A DNA stretch of 53,091 nucleotides, from contig JAJVII010000028.1 of the NCBI GenBank assembly GCA_022072085.1, positions 1 to 53,091 of the forward strand, given 5' to 3'. Below are positions 1 through 6,979 of this stretch, piece by piece. Numbering within the stretch: the stretch's first letter is position 1; each line of letters opens with the position of its first letter. A model generated the notes under the pieces. It was given only the letters and a program-made list of their open reading frames with translations, had not been told where the DNA came from and ran no database searches. The position numbers were made by a program, and so were the translations under genes. This DNA comes from Phycisphaerae bacterium. Its GTDB lineage: Bacteria > Planctomycetota > Phycisphaerae > JAJVII01.

Positions 1-264
1 AGTCGGCCGGGCGTCGGACGCGACGAGGGCAGCCAGCGGCGCGACGGCTGCTGGGCCCGCGGCGACAAGCCGCTCGCCGGCGTCGAAAGCGGTCAGCGGG
101 TCGTCGCTGCTCAGCGCCGCGGCCAGCGCGTCGGCGGCCGGTGTCGCCGGCGTGGCGGGTGACGGCGGCGGGGCCGCGTCGCCCGCGCCGCCGAGAGCGA
201 CGGCTGCGAGGATCGCAACGAGCAGGGCGGCCGGCAGTGCGGGCCACGATGGGGATGATCGCAT
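1..264 (-). CDS. Exported HEAT-like repeat protein, N-terminal part only
   Basis: The frame is open from the ATG at 264 to the window edge (88 codons), so only the N-terminus is seen. It begins with a charged n-region and a hydrophobic Ala/Leu/Val core ending near a Gly-Ala-rich site, as in a Sec signal peptide. A Pro/Ala-rich linker follows. Residues about 48-85 have the AxxAGERLVAAGPAAVAPLAAL spacing of a HEAT/armadillo-like helical repeat. A GGGAGC ribosome binding site lies about 8 bases before the ATG, and a promoter lies at 316-344. HEAT proteins are usually scaffolds, and no enzymatic role can be stated. The C-terminal domain lies outside the window. Confidence 0.6.
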   Translation of the reverse strand, partial: MRSSPSWPALPAALLVAILAAVALGGAGDAAPPPSPATPATPAADALAAALSSDDPLTAFDAGERLVAAGPAAVAPLAALVASDARPT

Positions 265-315
265 GACGATGGGCTCCCGTGAGGCGAGGCAAACGATGCA
301 GGCTCCAGAGCCTTG

Positions 316-344
316 AAGATATCCGCCGCCGGCGCTGGCTTCAA
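316..344 (-). promoter_or_regulatory. Sigma70-like promoter for the HEAT-like gene
   Basis: On the minus strand, TTGAAG (339-344) and TATCTT (316-321) are separated by 17 bases. The predicted transcript would begin about 45 bases before the ATG at 264. The -35 box abuts the G/A-rich repeat module at 345-496. Matched by eye only. Confidence 0.45.
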
Positions 345-496
345 GGGCAGGGAAGGGGCTGAGGGGCGGAGGGGTGGGGGGGGGCGAGGGGCGGAGGGGC
401 AAAGGGGCCTTCTCTTCGAAGAACTCAAGACTCTGTCGGACTTCTGCCACTCTTCCGCTCTGCGTTTGATCCGGGCTCCCGGACTTTGCGATCGCC
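345..496. repeat. Dispersed intergenic module, copy A
   Basis: A tract made almost only of G and A (GGGGCGGAGGGG-type units, about 345-408) is followed by a segment containing CTCTGTCGGAC, CTCTGCGTTTGATCCGGGCT and GGACTTTGCGAT. Closely related blocks occur at 4819-5056 and 14889-14999. All three lie directly upstream of a promoter for a minus-strand gene whose product is exported. Confidence 0.6.
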
Positions 497-518
497 ACTC
501 GGCGCGGGGCGCAAAGAG

Positions 519-553
519 AAACGCCGGGCGAACTCCTCAGTCGCCCGGCGTTT
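519..553 (-). terminator. Intrinsic terminator of nrdJ
   Basis: A perfect 13-bp stem (519-531 with 541-553) encloses a 9-base loop. On the minus strand the stem ends in TTT and is followed by CTCTTTG. It lies about 77 bases past the nrdJ stop codon. No other gene lies between them. Confidence 0.75.
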
Positions 554-629
554 CCGGAGGGGGAAACGGAAAGTCTCTCTTGCCTGAAACGGGCGGATGT
601 TCGTCCAGCCGCCCGACGTTACGCCCGCC

Positions 630-3320
630 TCAGCATTGGCTGTAGCCGCAACTGTGGCACTTGACGCAACCTTCGGCGAAGCTCAGCGTGCTCTGGCATT
701 CAGGGCATTTCACCTTGAACTCGTTGAGCAGACGCTGCCGTTTTGAAAGGGCGGGGGCGACCGCCGTGGCTTGGCCGCCTGTCCCGCCCGTCGCCTCGGC
801 CACCGGTTCCAGCCGCGTTCCTTCGCGACCCGAGACCGGCTCGGCCTTGGGCGTTTGTTTGCCGTGTCCGTTGCCGCTCTTTCCGTTGCCGCCGCGGGCG
901 ACGGCCGGGGCAGGGCTGGCGACCGAGGAGGTGGCGGGCGGAACCTCGGCGCCCCGCATGCGGGCGTCGAGCTGGGCCAGGTCGAACTCGCCCAGCAGGA
1001 TGTTCTTGAGCCCGAACATCTCCTTGGCCTTGAGGTATCGCAGCAGGCCCTTGGCCAGTCCGTCGCCGAGGCTGGCGATCCGCCCGGTCTTGGTCGGGAC
1101 GGTCAGCGAGCTGCCGATGCCGTCGAGCTGCTTGATGGCCATCCGCAGCGGCCCGCCGCAACGGAGGAAGAGGCTGAGCAGCCGGCAGATGGCCTCGAGG
1201 TCGCTGTTGGCAACGTCGCCGCCCTTGCCGAGCTGGGCGAAGACCTCCAGCTCTCGCTCGCTCTTGGGATCGACGGTGATCTTCAGGTGCATGTTGCCGA
1301 AGGGGGTCATCTGGCGGATGCGGATGCAGCTCATCACGTCGGGCAGGGGGACCGGCTCGACGGTGACCAGTCGCTCCAGCGGCGAGAGGGCCTTCTCGAC
1401 CTCGGCCTCGACGGGGGCCTCGGCGTTCTTCTTCTTGTTGAGTTTGTCGGCGTTGTCCAGGGCCATGGGCTGGTGCTCGCGGCAGCCGTCGCGATAGACG
1501 GTGACGCCCTTGCAGCCCATGGAGTAGGCCATGCGGTAGATCTGCTCGACCTCGTGGGCCTCTGCTTCGTGGGGGAAGTTGATGGTCTTGGAGATGGAGC
1601 TGTCGCAGTGCTGCTGGAAGGCGGCCTGCTGGCGCATGTGCCATTCCGGGGAGATGTCGTGGGCGCACACGAAGACGTCGCGGATGTCGGCCGGGACGTC
1701 GTCAATGTGGGCCAAGGTGCCCTCCTTGGCAATGCGATCCATGAGTTGGTCGGAATAGAATCCGCGCGCCTTGGCCACTTCCCGGAAGTATTCGTGGACT
1801 TCGGTCAGCCGCTGACCGTTGAGGACGTTGCGGAAGAACGCCAGGCTGAACATCGGCTCGATGCCGCCGGAGCAGCCGGCGATGATGCTGATGGTGCCGG
1901 TCGGCGCGACCGTGGTGCAGCAGGCGTTGCGCATCTTGCGGTGGTGGACGGTGTCCCAGGTGCTGCCCTTGAAGTTGGGGAAGCAGCCGCGTTCCTCGGC
2001 CAGCTTCTCGCTGTAGGCGTGGGCCTCGTCGTTGATGAACTTCATGAACCGCTCGCCCCACTGGCAGCCGGCCTGGGTGTTGTAGCCCGCGCCCAGCTTG
2101 AACAGGGCGTCGGCGAAGCCCATGATGCCCAGCCCGATCTTGCGGTTGCCCTTGCACATCGCGTCGATCTGGGGGAGCTGGTAGTCGTTGGCGTCGACGA
2201 CGTTGTCCAGGAAGCGGACCGAGTAGTGGACGGTTTCGCGCATCCGCTCCCAGTCCACGGTCGGCTCGCCGCCGTCGGGGTCCATGACGACGAACGCACC
2301 GAGGTTGACGCTGCCGAGGTTGCAGGCTTCGTAGGGCAGCAGGGGCTGCTCGCCGCAGGGGTTGGTTGCCTCCATCCGCCCGATGTGGGGGGTGGGGTTG
2401 TGCTGGTTGATGCGGTCGATGAAGACTACGCCCGGTTCGCCGGTGGCGTGGGCGTTGGTGATGATGATCTTCCAGATATCGGCCTTGGTGTAGACGCCGG
2501 TGCGGTCGGCCTTGGGATCGTCGGCCTTGGGCAGGCTGCGGACGTCGTACTTCCAGATCTCCAGGTTGCGCGGGAGGAGGAACTCGTCGCCGGTGCGCGG
2601 ATTGCGGACGATGTGGGGGCTGTCGGGGTCAGCCAGGAAGCCCTCCATCCACTCGTCGGTGACCTTGACCGAGATGTTGTAGTTGGTGAAGGCGGTCAGG
2701 TCCTGCTTGGCGTGGAGGAACTTGAGGATGTCGGGATGATGGATATACATCATGCCCATGTTGGCGCCGCGGCGGAAGGCGCCCTGCTGGATGGCGTTGG
2801 TGGCCTCGGAGAAGGCCCGCCAGAAGCTGATCGGCCCGCTGGTCGTGCCGCCGCTGCTCTTGATGTAGTCGCCGGTGGGGCGCAGCTCGTCGAAGGCGAA
2901 CCCGGTCCCGCCGCCGGCCTTCTGGATGATGGCCGTGTGCTTGATCGAGTCGAAGATGCCGTCGATGCTGTCGGGCACGGGCAGCACGAAGCAGGCGCTG
3001 AGCATGCCCATTTCGCGCCCGGCGTTCATCAGCGTCGGGCTGTTGGGCATGAAGCGGTGGGTGGTCATCAGCTTGTAGAAGCGGTCGCGCCAGAGGCGCA
3101 CGTCCTCCTCGGTCCCGCCGTGGAGCACTTCCACGCGGGCGAGGGTTTCGGCGACGCGCCCGAAGAGTTCCTCGGGCTTCTCGGTCACCTTGCCGCTCTC
3201 GTCCTTCTTGAGGTAGCGGCTCTCCAGTACGCGTCGACAGTTCTCCGTCAGCTTCAGCGGCTCGATCCGGATGTCGTCGATCGCTTCCATGCGACTGTTC
3301 TTTCGATCCTTCGTTTCCAT
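630..3320 (-). CDS. nrdJ: Adenosylcobalamin-dependent (class II) ribonucleotide reductase
   Basis: A cytoplasmic enzyme of about 896 residues that reduces ribonucleotides to deoxyribonucleotides using a B12-generated thiyl radical. The ten-stranded barrel core is recognisable. Cys110 (LSACFVLP), the NPCGE motif with Cys322 and Glu324, and Cys333 match the redox pair and radical site of the family. No N-terminal ATP cone is seen. A TSCPD-type region and a Cys-rich zinc-ribbon-like tail (CPEC...CHSCGYSQC) close the protein, as in the long NrdJ type. The ATG at 3320 is chosen over the ATG at 3389 because GAGG sits 6 bases upstream and conservation starts there. ATG 3290 is a weaker alternative. 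The gene is apparently monocistronic, ending in the terminator at 519-553. No nrdR or B12-uptake gene is nearby. Confidence 0.95.
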   Translation of the reverse strand: METKDRKNSRMEAIDDIRIEPLKLTENCRRVLESRYLKKDESGKVTEKPEELFGRVAETLARVEVLHGGTEEDVRLWRDRFYKLMTTHRFMPNSPTLMNAGREMGMLSACFVLPVPDSIDGIFDSIKHTAIIQKAGGGTGFAFDELRPTGDYIKSSGGTTSGPISFWRAFSEATNAIQQGAFRRGANMGMMYIHHPDILKFLHAKQDLTAFTNYNISVKVTDEWMEGFLADPDSPHIVRNPRTGDEFLLPRNLEIWKYDVRSLPKADDPKADRTGVYTKADIWKIIITNAHATGEPGVVFIDRINQHNPTPHIGRMEATNPCGEQPLLPYEACNLGSVNLGAFVVMDPDGGEPTVDWERMRETVHYSVRFLDNVVDANDYQLPQIDAMCKGNRKIGLGIMGFADALFKLGAGYNTQAGCQWGERFMKFINDEAHAYSEKLAEERGCFPNFKGSTWDTVHHRKMRNACCTTVAPTGTISIIAGCSGGIEPMFSLAFFRNVLNGQRLTEVHEYFREVAKARGFYSDQLMDRIAKEGTLAHIDDVPADIRDVFVCAHDISPEWHMRQQAAFQQHCDSSISKTINFPHEAEAHEVEQIYRMAYSMGCKGVTVYRDGCREHQPMALDNADKLNKKKNAEAPVEAEVEKALSPLERLVTVEPVPLPDVMSCIRIRQMTPFGNMHLKITVDPKSERELEVFAQLGKGGDVANSDLEAICRLLSLFLRCGGPLRMAIKQLDGIGSSLTVPTKTGRIASLGDGLAKGLLRYLKAKEMFGLKNILLGEFDLAQLDARMRGAEVPPATSSVASPAPAVARGGNGKSGNGHGKQTPKAEPVSGREGTRLEPVAEATGGTGGQATAVAPALSKRQRLLNEFKVKCPECQSTLSFAEGCVKCHSCGYSQC

Positions 3321-3621
3321 CTCACACCTCGTATGAAGACCCGGTATCGGATGATGCGCACTGCGAAAACAAGCAGCCGCCGGCGGCACGTCCTGGCCGC
3401 CGGGGCACGGTACCTATTGCCATAGCGGCCGGCGCGGAGCCTGCCGCCTTCTCCAGGTGGATGCTTCGTCAGGACTGCGGAGGTGAACCCGGTGGCTCCT
3501 GCCCGCAACGGCGGGCCGATCCGGCCCGTCCGCGTCGCGCAATCGGTGGAATCGATGCTTGCGATCCATCTCGGCAGACACCTGGTCATTCACTGACATG
3601 AGCCGGTCGCTCTGGGTCGAC

Positions 3622-3637
3622 CTACTATACCTTGTGG
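3622..3637 (-). promoter_or_regulatory. Candidate NrdR box overlapping a -10 element
   Basis: The minus-strand sequence CCACAAGGTATAGTAG matches the 16-base NrdR consensus (ACACWATATATWGTGT) at about 11 positions and contains TATAGT, a good -10 hexamer. Repression by NrdR through boxes overlapping nrd promoters is established in other bacteria. The implied nrdJ leader would be about 300 bases. The -35 region is weak. Confidence 0.3.
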
Positions 3638-3960
3638 TAGTCGATGCTGCCCGCGAGCGCCCTTCCCCGCTTCAAGAACCCGTCCGAGTTGGCCGTTCAC
3701 TCGACGCCCGATGGTCCGCCGCGTAGAAAAGCTCGCAAGGCTGGGCCGGCGGACTATGAAGTTGTTATCGGGTGTCCAACCACTAGATCTTGAGTCTGAA
3801 GGACAACTCTACTCGATATATGGCCACCGTCAAGATATTACTGGCTCTTTGTTCAACTCTTCGGTTTCCTCGCGTCTGGCTTGGCGATTCCGCGCCTGCC
3901 CGACGGCAAATCACAGTCTGAAACCGGCCCGCTTCCGCCGGCCGCGCAAATGCTGCGCCC

Positions 3961-3976
3961 ACACTATATATGGTAG
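3961..3976. promoter_or_regulatory. Candidate NrdR-like palindrome
   Basis: ACACTATATATGGTAG matches about 13 of 16 positions of the NrdR box consensus. It is about 640 bases from the nrdJ start and has no partner box one to three helical turns away, so a role is uncertain. It could instead be a promoter-like AT-rich site. Confidence 0.25.
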
Positions 3977-4070
3977 CGTTCTGGAGGCCAAGAATCCATC
4001 CGGAAAGCCCCGATCCGCCGGGATTGTTCGCAACGATTTCGGGACCAAGAGCTTAGGGGATGGCTGCTAG

Positions 4071-4094
4071 GCCGGCCCTCACGGCAGGGCCGGC
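4071..4094 (-). terminator. Strong hairpin at the 3' end of the lipoprotein gene
   Basis: A perfect 9-bp stem GCCGGCCCT/AGGGCCGGC with a 6-base loop overlaps the stop codon of the lipoprotein gene. No T-tract follows on the minus strand, so it may act as a 3' end stabiliser or a weak terminator. Confidence 0.45.
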
Positions 4095-4723
4095 GCGACC
4101 TCCGAAGGGGCAGCGGGGACCGCCGAGTCAGCGGGCGTCGCCGCCAGGCCGAGCCGGCGCTGCACCCCCTCGACGATCTCGTGCTCGACGGTGATGTCCC
4201 GCCGCACGTCGCTCCACACCTCGCGCTGTTCGGGCGGAAGGTCCATCCCCTGATCCAGCGGCGTCTGGTTGGGCACGTCGCTGGAGCTGCGCATCTGGTG
4301 GTAGGCCGCATATTGCGCCGTGTCACGCCGCTGGAGCATCACGCGGACCTCCAGCTTGACGGCGCCGGCCTGCGTGCGGACGCGGGCTTGCGCGATCCGC
4401 CTCAGGTTGGACGGCGAACTGATGATGTGCAGCCGCCCGGTGTCGGCGCCCGAACCGGGGTCGACGTACTGCGGCGCGGTCTGGATGTTGCGGAGGGCCG
4501 CGTCCTGACTGACCAGAGTGAACTTCGAGCCCAATTCCGCCAGCGCCGCTTCGTAGGCGCGGTCGGGGGTGATGGCCGGCAGCGGCGCGCTCAGGAAGCC
4601 GGCTTCCTTCTGGCCGCTCAGGTCCAGCGGATCGCCGTTGCAGCCGGCCAGCGTGCCCAGCACCGCAGCCGCCAGCGTCAGCATCCAGTTCCTTCCGATC
4701 ACCCGTCGCGTCCGCGCATTCAT
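4079..4723 (-). CDS. Lipoprotein of unknown function
   Basis: A 214-residue protein. Residues 1-28 form a lipoprotein signal with basic residues, a hydrophobic stretch and the lipobox LAGC, making Cys28 the lipidated residue. The mature part is hydrophilic. It contains a region that could bind a ligand or fold as a small mixed domain (around EAALAELGSKFTLVSQD and AQARVRTQAGAVKLEVRVML), and it ends in a Pro/Ala-rich tail. I do not recognise a family. The ATG at 4723 is chosen over 4816 because GAGGAG lies 6 bases upstream and the signal peptide begins there. A near-consensus promoter lies at 4772-4800. The product probably sits on the outer membrane or the outer leaflet of the inner membrane. 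Confidence 0.75.
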   Translation of the reverse strand: MNARTRRVIGRNWMLTLAAAVLGTLAGCNGDPLDLSGQKEAGFLSAPLPAITPDRAYEAALAELGSKFTLVSQDAALRNIQTAPQYVDPGSGADTGRLHIISSPSNLRRIAQARVRTQAGAVKLEVRVMLQRRDTAQYAAYHQMRSSSDVPNQTPLDQGMDLPPEQREVWSDVRRDITVEHEIVEGVQRRLGLAATPADSAVPAAPSEVAPALP

Positions 4724-4771
4724 GGCCGACTCCTCGAGAGGACAACTGCAATCCGATCGCCTCACCCGCGC

Positions 4772-4800
4772 AGAGTAGGCCCGCCCCGGCGCGTTGTCAA
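4772..4800 (-). promoter_or_regulatory. Near-consensus sigma70 promoter of the lipoprotein gene
   Basis: On the minus strand TTGACA (4795-4800) and TACTCT (4772-4777) are 17 bases apart. The predicted leader is about 42 bases. The shared repeat module begins 18 bases upstream of the -35 box, at 4819. Confidence 0.65.
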
Positions 4801-4818
4801 GCGAATGGGCCCGCACTC

Positions 4819-5056
4819 CAGGGCAAACGCGAAGTCATGAACGCTGAAGGGCAGAGGGGCTTAGTAGGGATGGGGGGCTGAAGAGGGGACAGAGGTGTCA
4901 TGTCTTCAAGGAACTCTAGAAGCTGTTTCAAAGCCTACGCCGGCCGCGACCGCAACGCGATCCCGCGTAGGTCTTGAAACAGCTTCTAAGCTCTGTCGGA
5001 CCCCTGCGTCTCTTCTGCTCTGCGTCTGACCCGGGCCGCCGGATCCTGCAAGTGTC
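4819..5056. repeat. Dispersed intergenic module, copy B, interrupted by a palindromic insert
   Basis: It starts with CAGGGCAAACGCGAAGTC, identical to copy C at 14889-14906. A G/A-rich tract and GTCTTCAAGGAACTC follow. After the inserted palindrome (4918-4987) it resumes with CTCTGTCGGAC and GCTCTGCGTCTGACCCGGGC, which correspond to copy A. Copy A has no insert at this point, so it serves as an empty-site comparison. Confidence 0.6.
4918..4987. mobile_element. 70-bp palindromic MITE-like insertion
   Basis: Two 23-base arms (4918-4940 and 4965-4987) are inverted copies matching at 21 positions, around a 24-base GC-rich centre. The ends read GAAGCTGTTTCAA and TTGAAACAGCTTC and are flanked on both sides by TA, the target duplicated by IS630/Tc1-mariner-type transposases. 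The sequence is absent from the otherwise similar copy A at 345-496. No transposase gene is in the window. A transcriptional hairpin is an alternative reading. Confidence 0.55.
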
Positions 5057-5640
5057 CTGCCCCCTGCCCGGCCTCGGCGGCCTTCTGAGGACTTCGTGCC
5101 GCACCGCACAGAGTCGTTGGGCAGCCATCAGGCCTGGGCGGGACGGCGTATTTAAGCAACGGCCGATAGAATCGCATAAATTACTGTGCATAATTTAGTT
5201 ACGGCTTACTTGTGGCTGGGTGTTGGATTTTCAGGAATATTTGTTTGCGTGGCTGATAGGATCGTGATATATTTCACATGACGAATAACTCAGTGGACTT
5301 GGGAGCGGTTGGGGTCCGAATCCTCCCACCCCATAGGCTCAACACCAGCCCCAACCGCTCCCTTCCTGTTTCGTCTGCATTGCCGCCTCTTGAATACGGC
5401 ACCTGGGAACGCGCATCCAATGTAGGCAATGAAGTCGAAGCGGGTTCGGGGTTGACCTGTCGGATTGCACGGACCGCCGCAAGGACGATCCTGGCATTCC
5501 CCCATGAGGCCAACCCCTCTTTCTTGTACGGGGCGGAGCATTCAGACCAACTCTTCATCCGCGCCACCCCCTGTCCAACGGGGTCGTTCGTGCACTGTCG
5601 TCCCTTCCGGATTGTCGGCCGGAACCGGCCACAGGCGCAG
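5057..5640. other. Non-coding region left of the integrated element
   Basis: No convincing gene is seen in this region. It contains a TAAATTA/TAATTTA inverted repeat (5177-5197), an AT-rich stretch at 5150-5290, a perfect 14-bp inverted repeat (5301-5314 with 5349-5362), and a tRNA-3'-end-like sequence at about 5311-5332. The plus frame opening at 5278 is not considered a gene upstream of the att site. Confidence 0.5.
5301..5362. repeat. Perfect 14-bp inverted repeat with a tRNA-like T-arm in the loop
   Basis: GGGAGCGGTTGGGG (5301-5314) and its exact reverse complement (5349-5362) enclose a 34-base loop. The loop begins TCCGAATCCTCCCACCCCAT, which resembles a tRNA T-loop and acceptor 3' strand. 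No matching tRNA 5' half lies upstream. It may be a decayed tRNA or an old attachment scar. Confidence 0.4.
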
Positions 5641-5644
5641 ACCG

Positions 5645-5672
5645 TTGACACTCTGTGCCCGTCGAATATACT
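5645..5672 (+). promoter_or_regulatory. Native tRNA-Cys promoter, now separated from its gene
   Basis: TTGACA (5645-5650), a 16-base spacer and TATACT (5667-5672) form a near-consensus promoter. Predicted initiation is 5-6 bases before the tRNA-Cys 5' end at 5684. Only the 5' half of the tRNA remains here, so transcription now runs into the integrated element. Confidence 0.7.
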
Positions 5673-5682
5673 CATCGTTTCC

Positions 5683-5727
5683 CGGCCGCGTAGCCAAGTG
5701 GACCAAGGCGACGGATTGCAAATCCGT
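5683..5727 (+). repeat. attL: left 45-bp direct repeat, 5' half of tRNA-Cys
   Basis: This is identical over 45 bases to 10281-10325. It covers the tRNA-Cys acceptor 5' strand, D-arm and the whole anticodon arm (loop TTGCAAA). Identity stops abruptly after TCCGT on both sides. That is the pattern left by a tyrosine integrase using an attachment core in the anticodon region of a tRNA gene. Confidence 0.9.
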
Positions 5728-6006
5728 AACAGCGAATCCGAAACCCATTCACAGTCAACACCTTGCGAAGATCGCCCTGGGCGTCTTGGCCTTCTGCTTG
5801 GCGCTCTTGCTGCGCAAGTCGCCCCCGCCGCCCCCGACCTGGCGGGGCTCCTGGCCGCCTGGCTTGCCCTGCCCGATCACGTCAAGGCGACGATTCAAAC
5901 GCTGGTCAGGGCGACGGTCACCGGCAACGGCGGGCCGGCTGGCGACCCAATGGCTCTGTCGGCCCCGACCGCCGGCGAAGCAAAATCCGAAAGTCAATCA
6001 TATTGA
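5683..6006 (+). pseudogene. Displaced 3' end of the integrase gene (C-terminal tail)
   Basis: The frame through the att core (RPRSQVDQGDGLQIR) is the same here as in the integrase at 8517. In the excised circle the integrase would run from codon 603 straight into the 92 sense codons 5728-6003, ending at TGA 6004-6006. The tail is protein-like, with a predicted amphipathic helix (DLAGLLAAWLALPDHVK followed by ATIQTLVRAT). From recollection this resembles the C-terminus of intact planctomycete integrases. The other frames are Arg/Ser-rich shadows. In the integrated state this piece lacks its own good start codon. It could be read as a fragment only by chance. Confidence 0.65.
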
Positions 6007-6041
6007 CTTCTAAGCCAATAACCCGATAGGATGAACTGAGC

Positions 6042-6293
6042 ATGGCCAAAGTCACCTTGACCCCGGAAGCGGCCGACGGGCTGGAAGACCTGCCCCTTGC
6101 GATTCATGCCCGCGTGTTGTCGCTGCTGGAGCGGCTGGCCAAGTGGCCGGCCGTCAGCGGGGCCAAGCCGCTGTCGGGGCGGCTGGCCGGGCGATACCGC
6201 CTTCGCACCGGGGATTACCGCGTGCAATTCCGGGTGCAAGGCCAGGCCATCATTGTCGAGAAGATCGGACACCGCGACAGGTTTTACGAGTGA
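6042..6293 (+). CDS. RelE/ParE-family toxin
   Basis: An 83-residue protein with the compact RelE/ParE fold pattern. An N-terminal strand (KVTLTPEAADGLEDL) leads to two helices with LLERLAKWP, then the core KPLSGRLAGRYRLRTGDYRVQF typical of mRNA-interferase-like toxins, and the C-terminal strand IIVEKIGHRDRFYE. The basic residues and terminal HRDRFYE fit a RelE-type RNase acting on ribosome-bound mRNA, though gyrase inhibition (ParE) cannot be excluded. It lies 9 bases before the antitoxin gene in the usual toxin-first HigBA/RelE-Xre order. TTGACT (6003-6008) and TAGGAT (6027-6032) upstream could be a weak promoter. Transcription from the captured tRNA-Cys promoter could also reach it. Confidence 0.85.
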   Translation: MAKVTLTPEAADGLEDLPLAIHARVLSLLERLAKWPAVSGAKPLSGRLAGRYRLRTGDYRVQFRVQGQAIIVEKIGHRDRFYE

Positions 6294-6302
6294 GGCGAAG
6301 CT

Positions 6303-6650
6303 ATGGTCAAGATCATCGAACTGGCCGGTAAGCGTTGGGCAATCATGCCCGAAAAGGACTACAAGCGGTTGTCCGCCCAGGCCGGGGCCGACGCCGGCGG
6401 GCCGGTCCTGCCCAAGCCCGACGCCGAAGGCAACTTCCCGGCCGTGGAGTATGCTCGCGTGTCGCTGGCCCGCAAGATCATCAAGGCCCGCCAACAGGCC
6501 GGGCTTACCCAGGCCGCCCTTGCCCGCCGCGCCGGCATTCGCCCGGAAACGCTGAATCGGATTGAGAAGGGAAAGACCTCACCCGACACGGCCACTATTG
6601 CCAAGATCGAGCGGGCCTTGGAAACGGTCGGGGCAACCGCTGAAACCTGA
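6303..6650 (+). CDS. Xre-family antitoxin
   Basis: A 115-residue partner of the RelE/ParE toxin. Residues about 1-55 form an N-terminal strand-rich part (VKIIELAGKRWAIMPEKDY) that probably contacts the toxin. Residues about 58-108 are a Cro/C1-type helix-turn-helix (KARQQAGLTQAALARRAGI, then RPETLNRIEKGK). The expected roles are neutralising the toxin in the cytoplasm and autorepression of the operon. It follows the toxin by 9 bases and is followed by a GC-rich hairpin at 6684-6705, so toxin and antitoxin form one unit inside the mobile element. Confidence 0.85.
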   Translation: MVKIIELAGKRWAIMPEKDYKRLSAQAGADAGGPVLPKPDAEGNFPAVEYARVSLARKIIKARQQAGLTQAALARRAGIRPETLNRIEKGKTSPDTATIAKIERALETVGATAET

Positions 6651-6683
6651 CCGCTTGCCCGCCGGAATCCCCAAGAACGCACC

Positions 6684-6705
6684 GGGCCGCCCAGGTTGGC
6701 GGCCC
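6684..6705 (+). terminator. Hairpin after the toxin-antitoxin pair
   Basis: A perfect 8-bp stem GGGCCGCC/GGCGGCCC with a 6-base loop lies 34 bases after the antitoxin stop. It is followed by GCGCTGTTT, a weak T run. Confidence 0.5.
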
Positions 6706-6790
6706 GCGCTGTTTCCGCCGCCGGCGGCGAGCGCTCCGCCCCGCGAATTGACCGGCGACGTCATCCGAAATTCTGGACGCACTGACAGAT

Positions 6791-6976
6791 TTGGAGTTGG
6801 ACTCGCTGAAGGCCCGCGCCGTGGCCGAAGCGCCCAACGATTTCGCCCGGGGAAAGTACGCGAAGGCCGACCCCCGCAAGGATCGGGCCTTGCGGACGGC
6901 GATGGTCAGGCTGTTGAAGGATGACGCGGGCCGGCGCGAAAATCCGACCAAGAACGGCCCCGACGGCAAGGAATGA
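6791..6976 (+). CDS. Small charged protein of unknown function
   Basis: A 61-residue frame that starts with TTG (no clear ribosome binding site) and ends 3 bases before the recombinase start, which suggests translational coupling. The open frame extends back to about 6752, so the true start may be a rarer codon upstream. Composition is highly charged (Lys, Arg, Asp, Glu), with one predicted helix, DRALRTAMVRLLKDDAG. No family is recognised. It could be an accessory directionality or DNA-binding factor for the recombinase, but only its position suggests that. Confidence 0.4.
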   Translation: MELDSLKARAVAEAPNDFARGKYAKADPRKDRALRTAMVRLLKDDAGRRENPTKNGPDGKE

Positions 6977-6979
6977 ACC

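Larger units (their letters stand above)
3321..4070. other. Long intergenic region upstream of nrdJ, no convincing gene
   Basis: This 750-base stretch includes an AT-richer part (about 3760-3975) unlike the surrounding genes. The open frames across it (for example 3711-4070 on the plus strand and 3414-3599 on the minus strand) lack protein-like composition or a good ribosome binding site. It holds candidate NrdR boxes at 3622-3637 and 3961-3976. I searched by eye for a cobalamin riboswitch (B12 box and associated stems) and did not find one. Confidence 0.5.

Noticed and set aside
771-3425. Open frame of 884 codons on the plus strand opposite nrdJ
   Set aside because: It is the antisense shadow of a clearly conserved reductase; composition is Gly/Ala/Val/Asp-rich with no domain.
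3321-3640. Possible cobalamin riboswitch before nrdJ
   Set aside because: No recognisable B12 box or conserved core stems; only a long leader was seen.
3711-4070. 119-codon plus-strand frame in the nrdJ upstream region
   Set aside because: No ribosome binding site and no protein-like pattern; the region is AT-richer and looks regulatory.
5278-5682. Start of a 242-codon plus frame as an independent gene
   Set aside because: Only the part after the att core is protein-like. The part before covers the tRNA promoter and the tRNA-like fragment.
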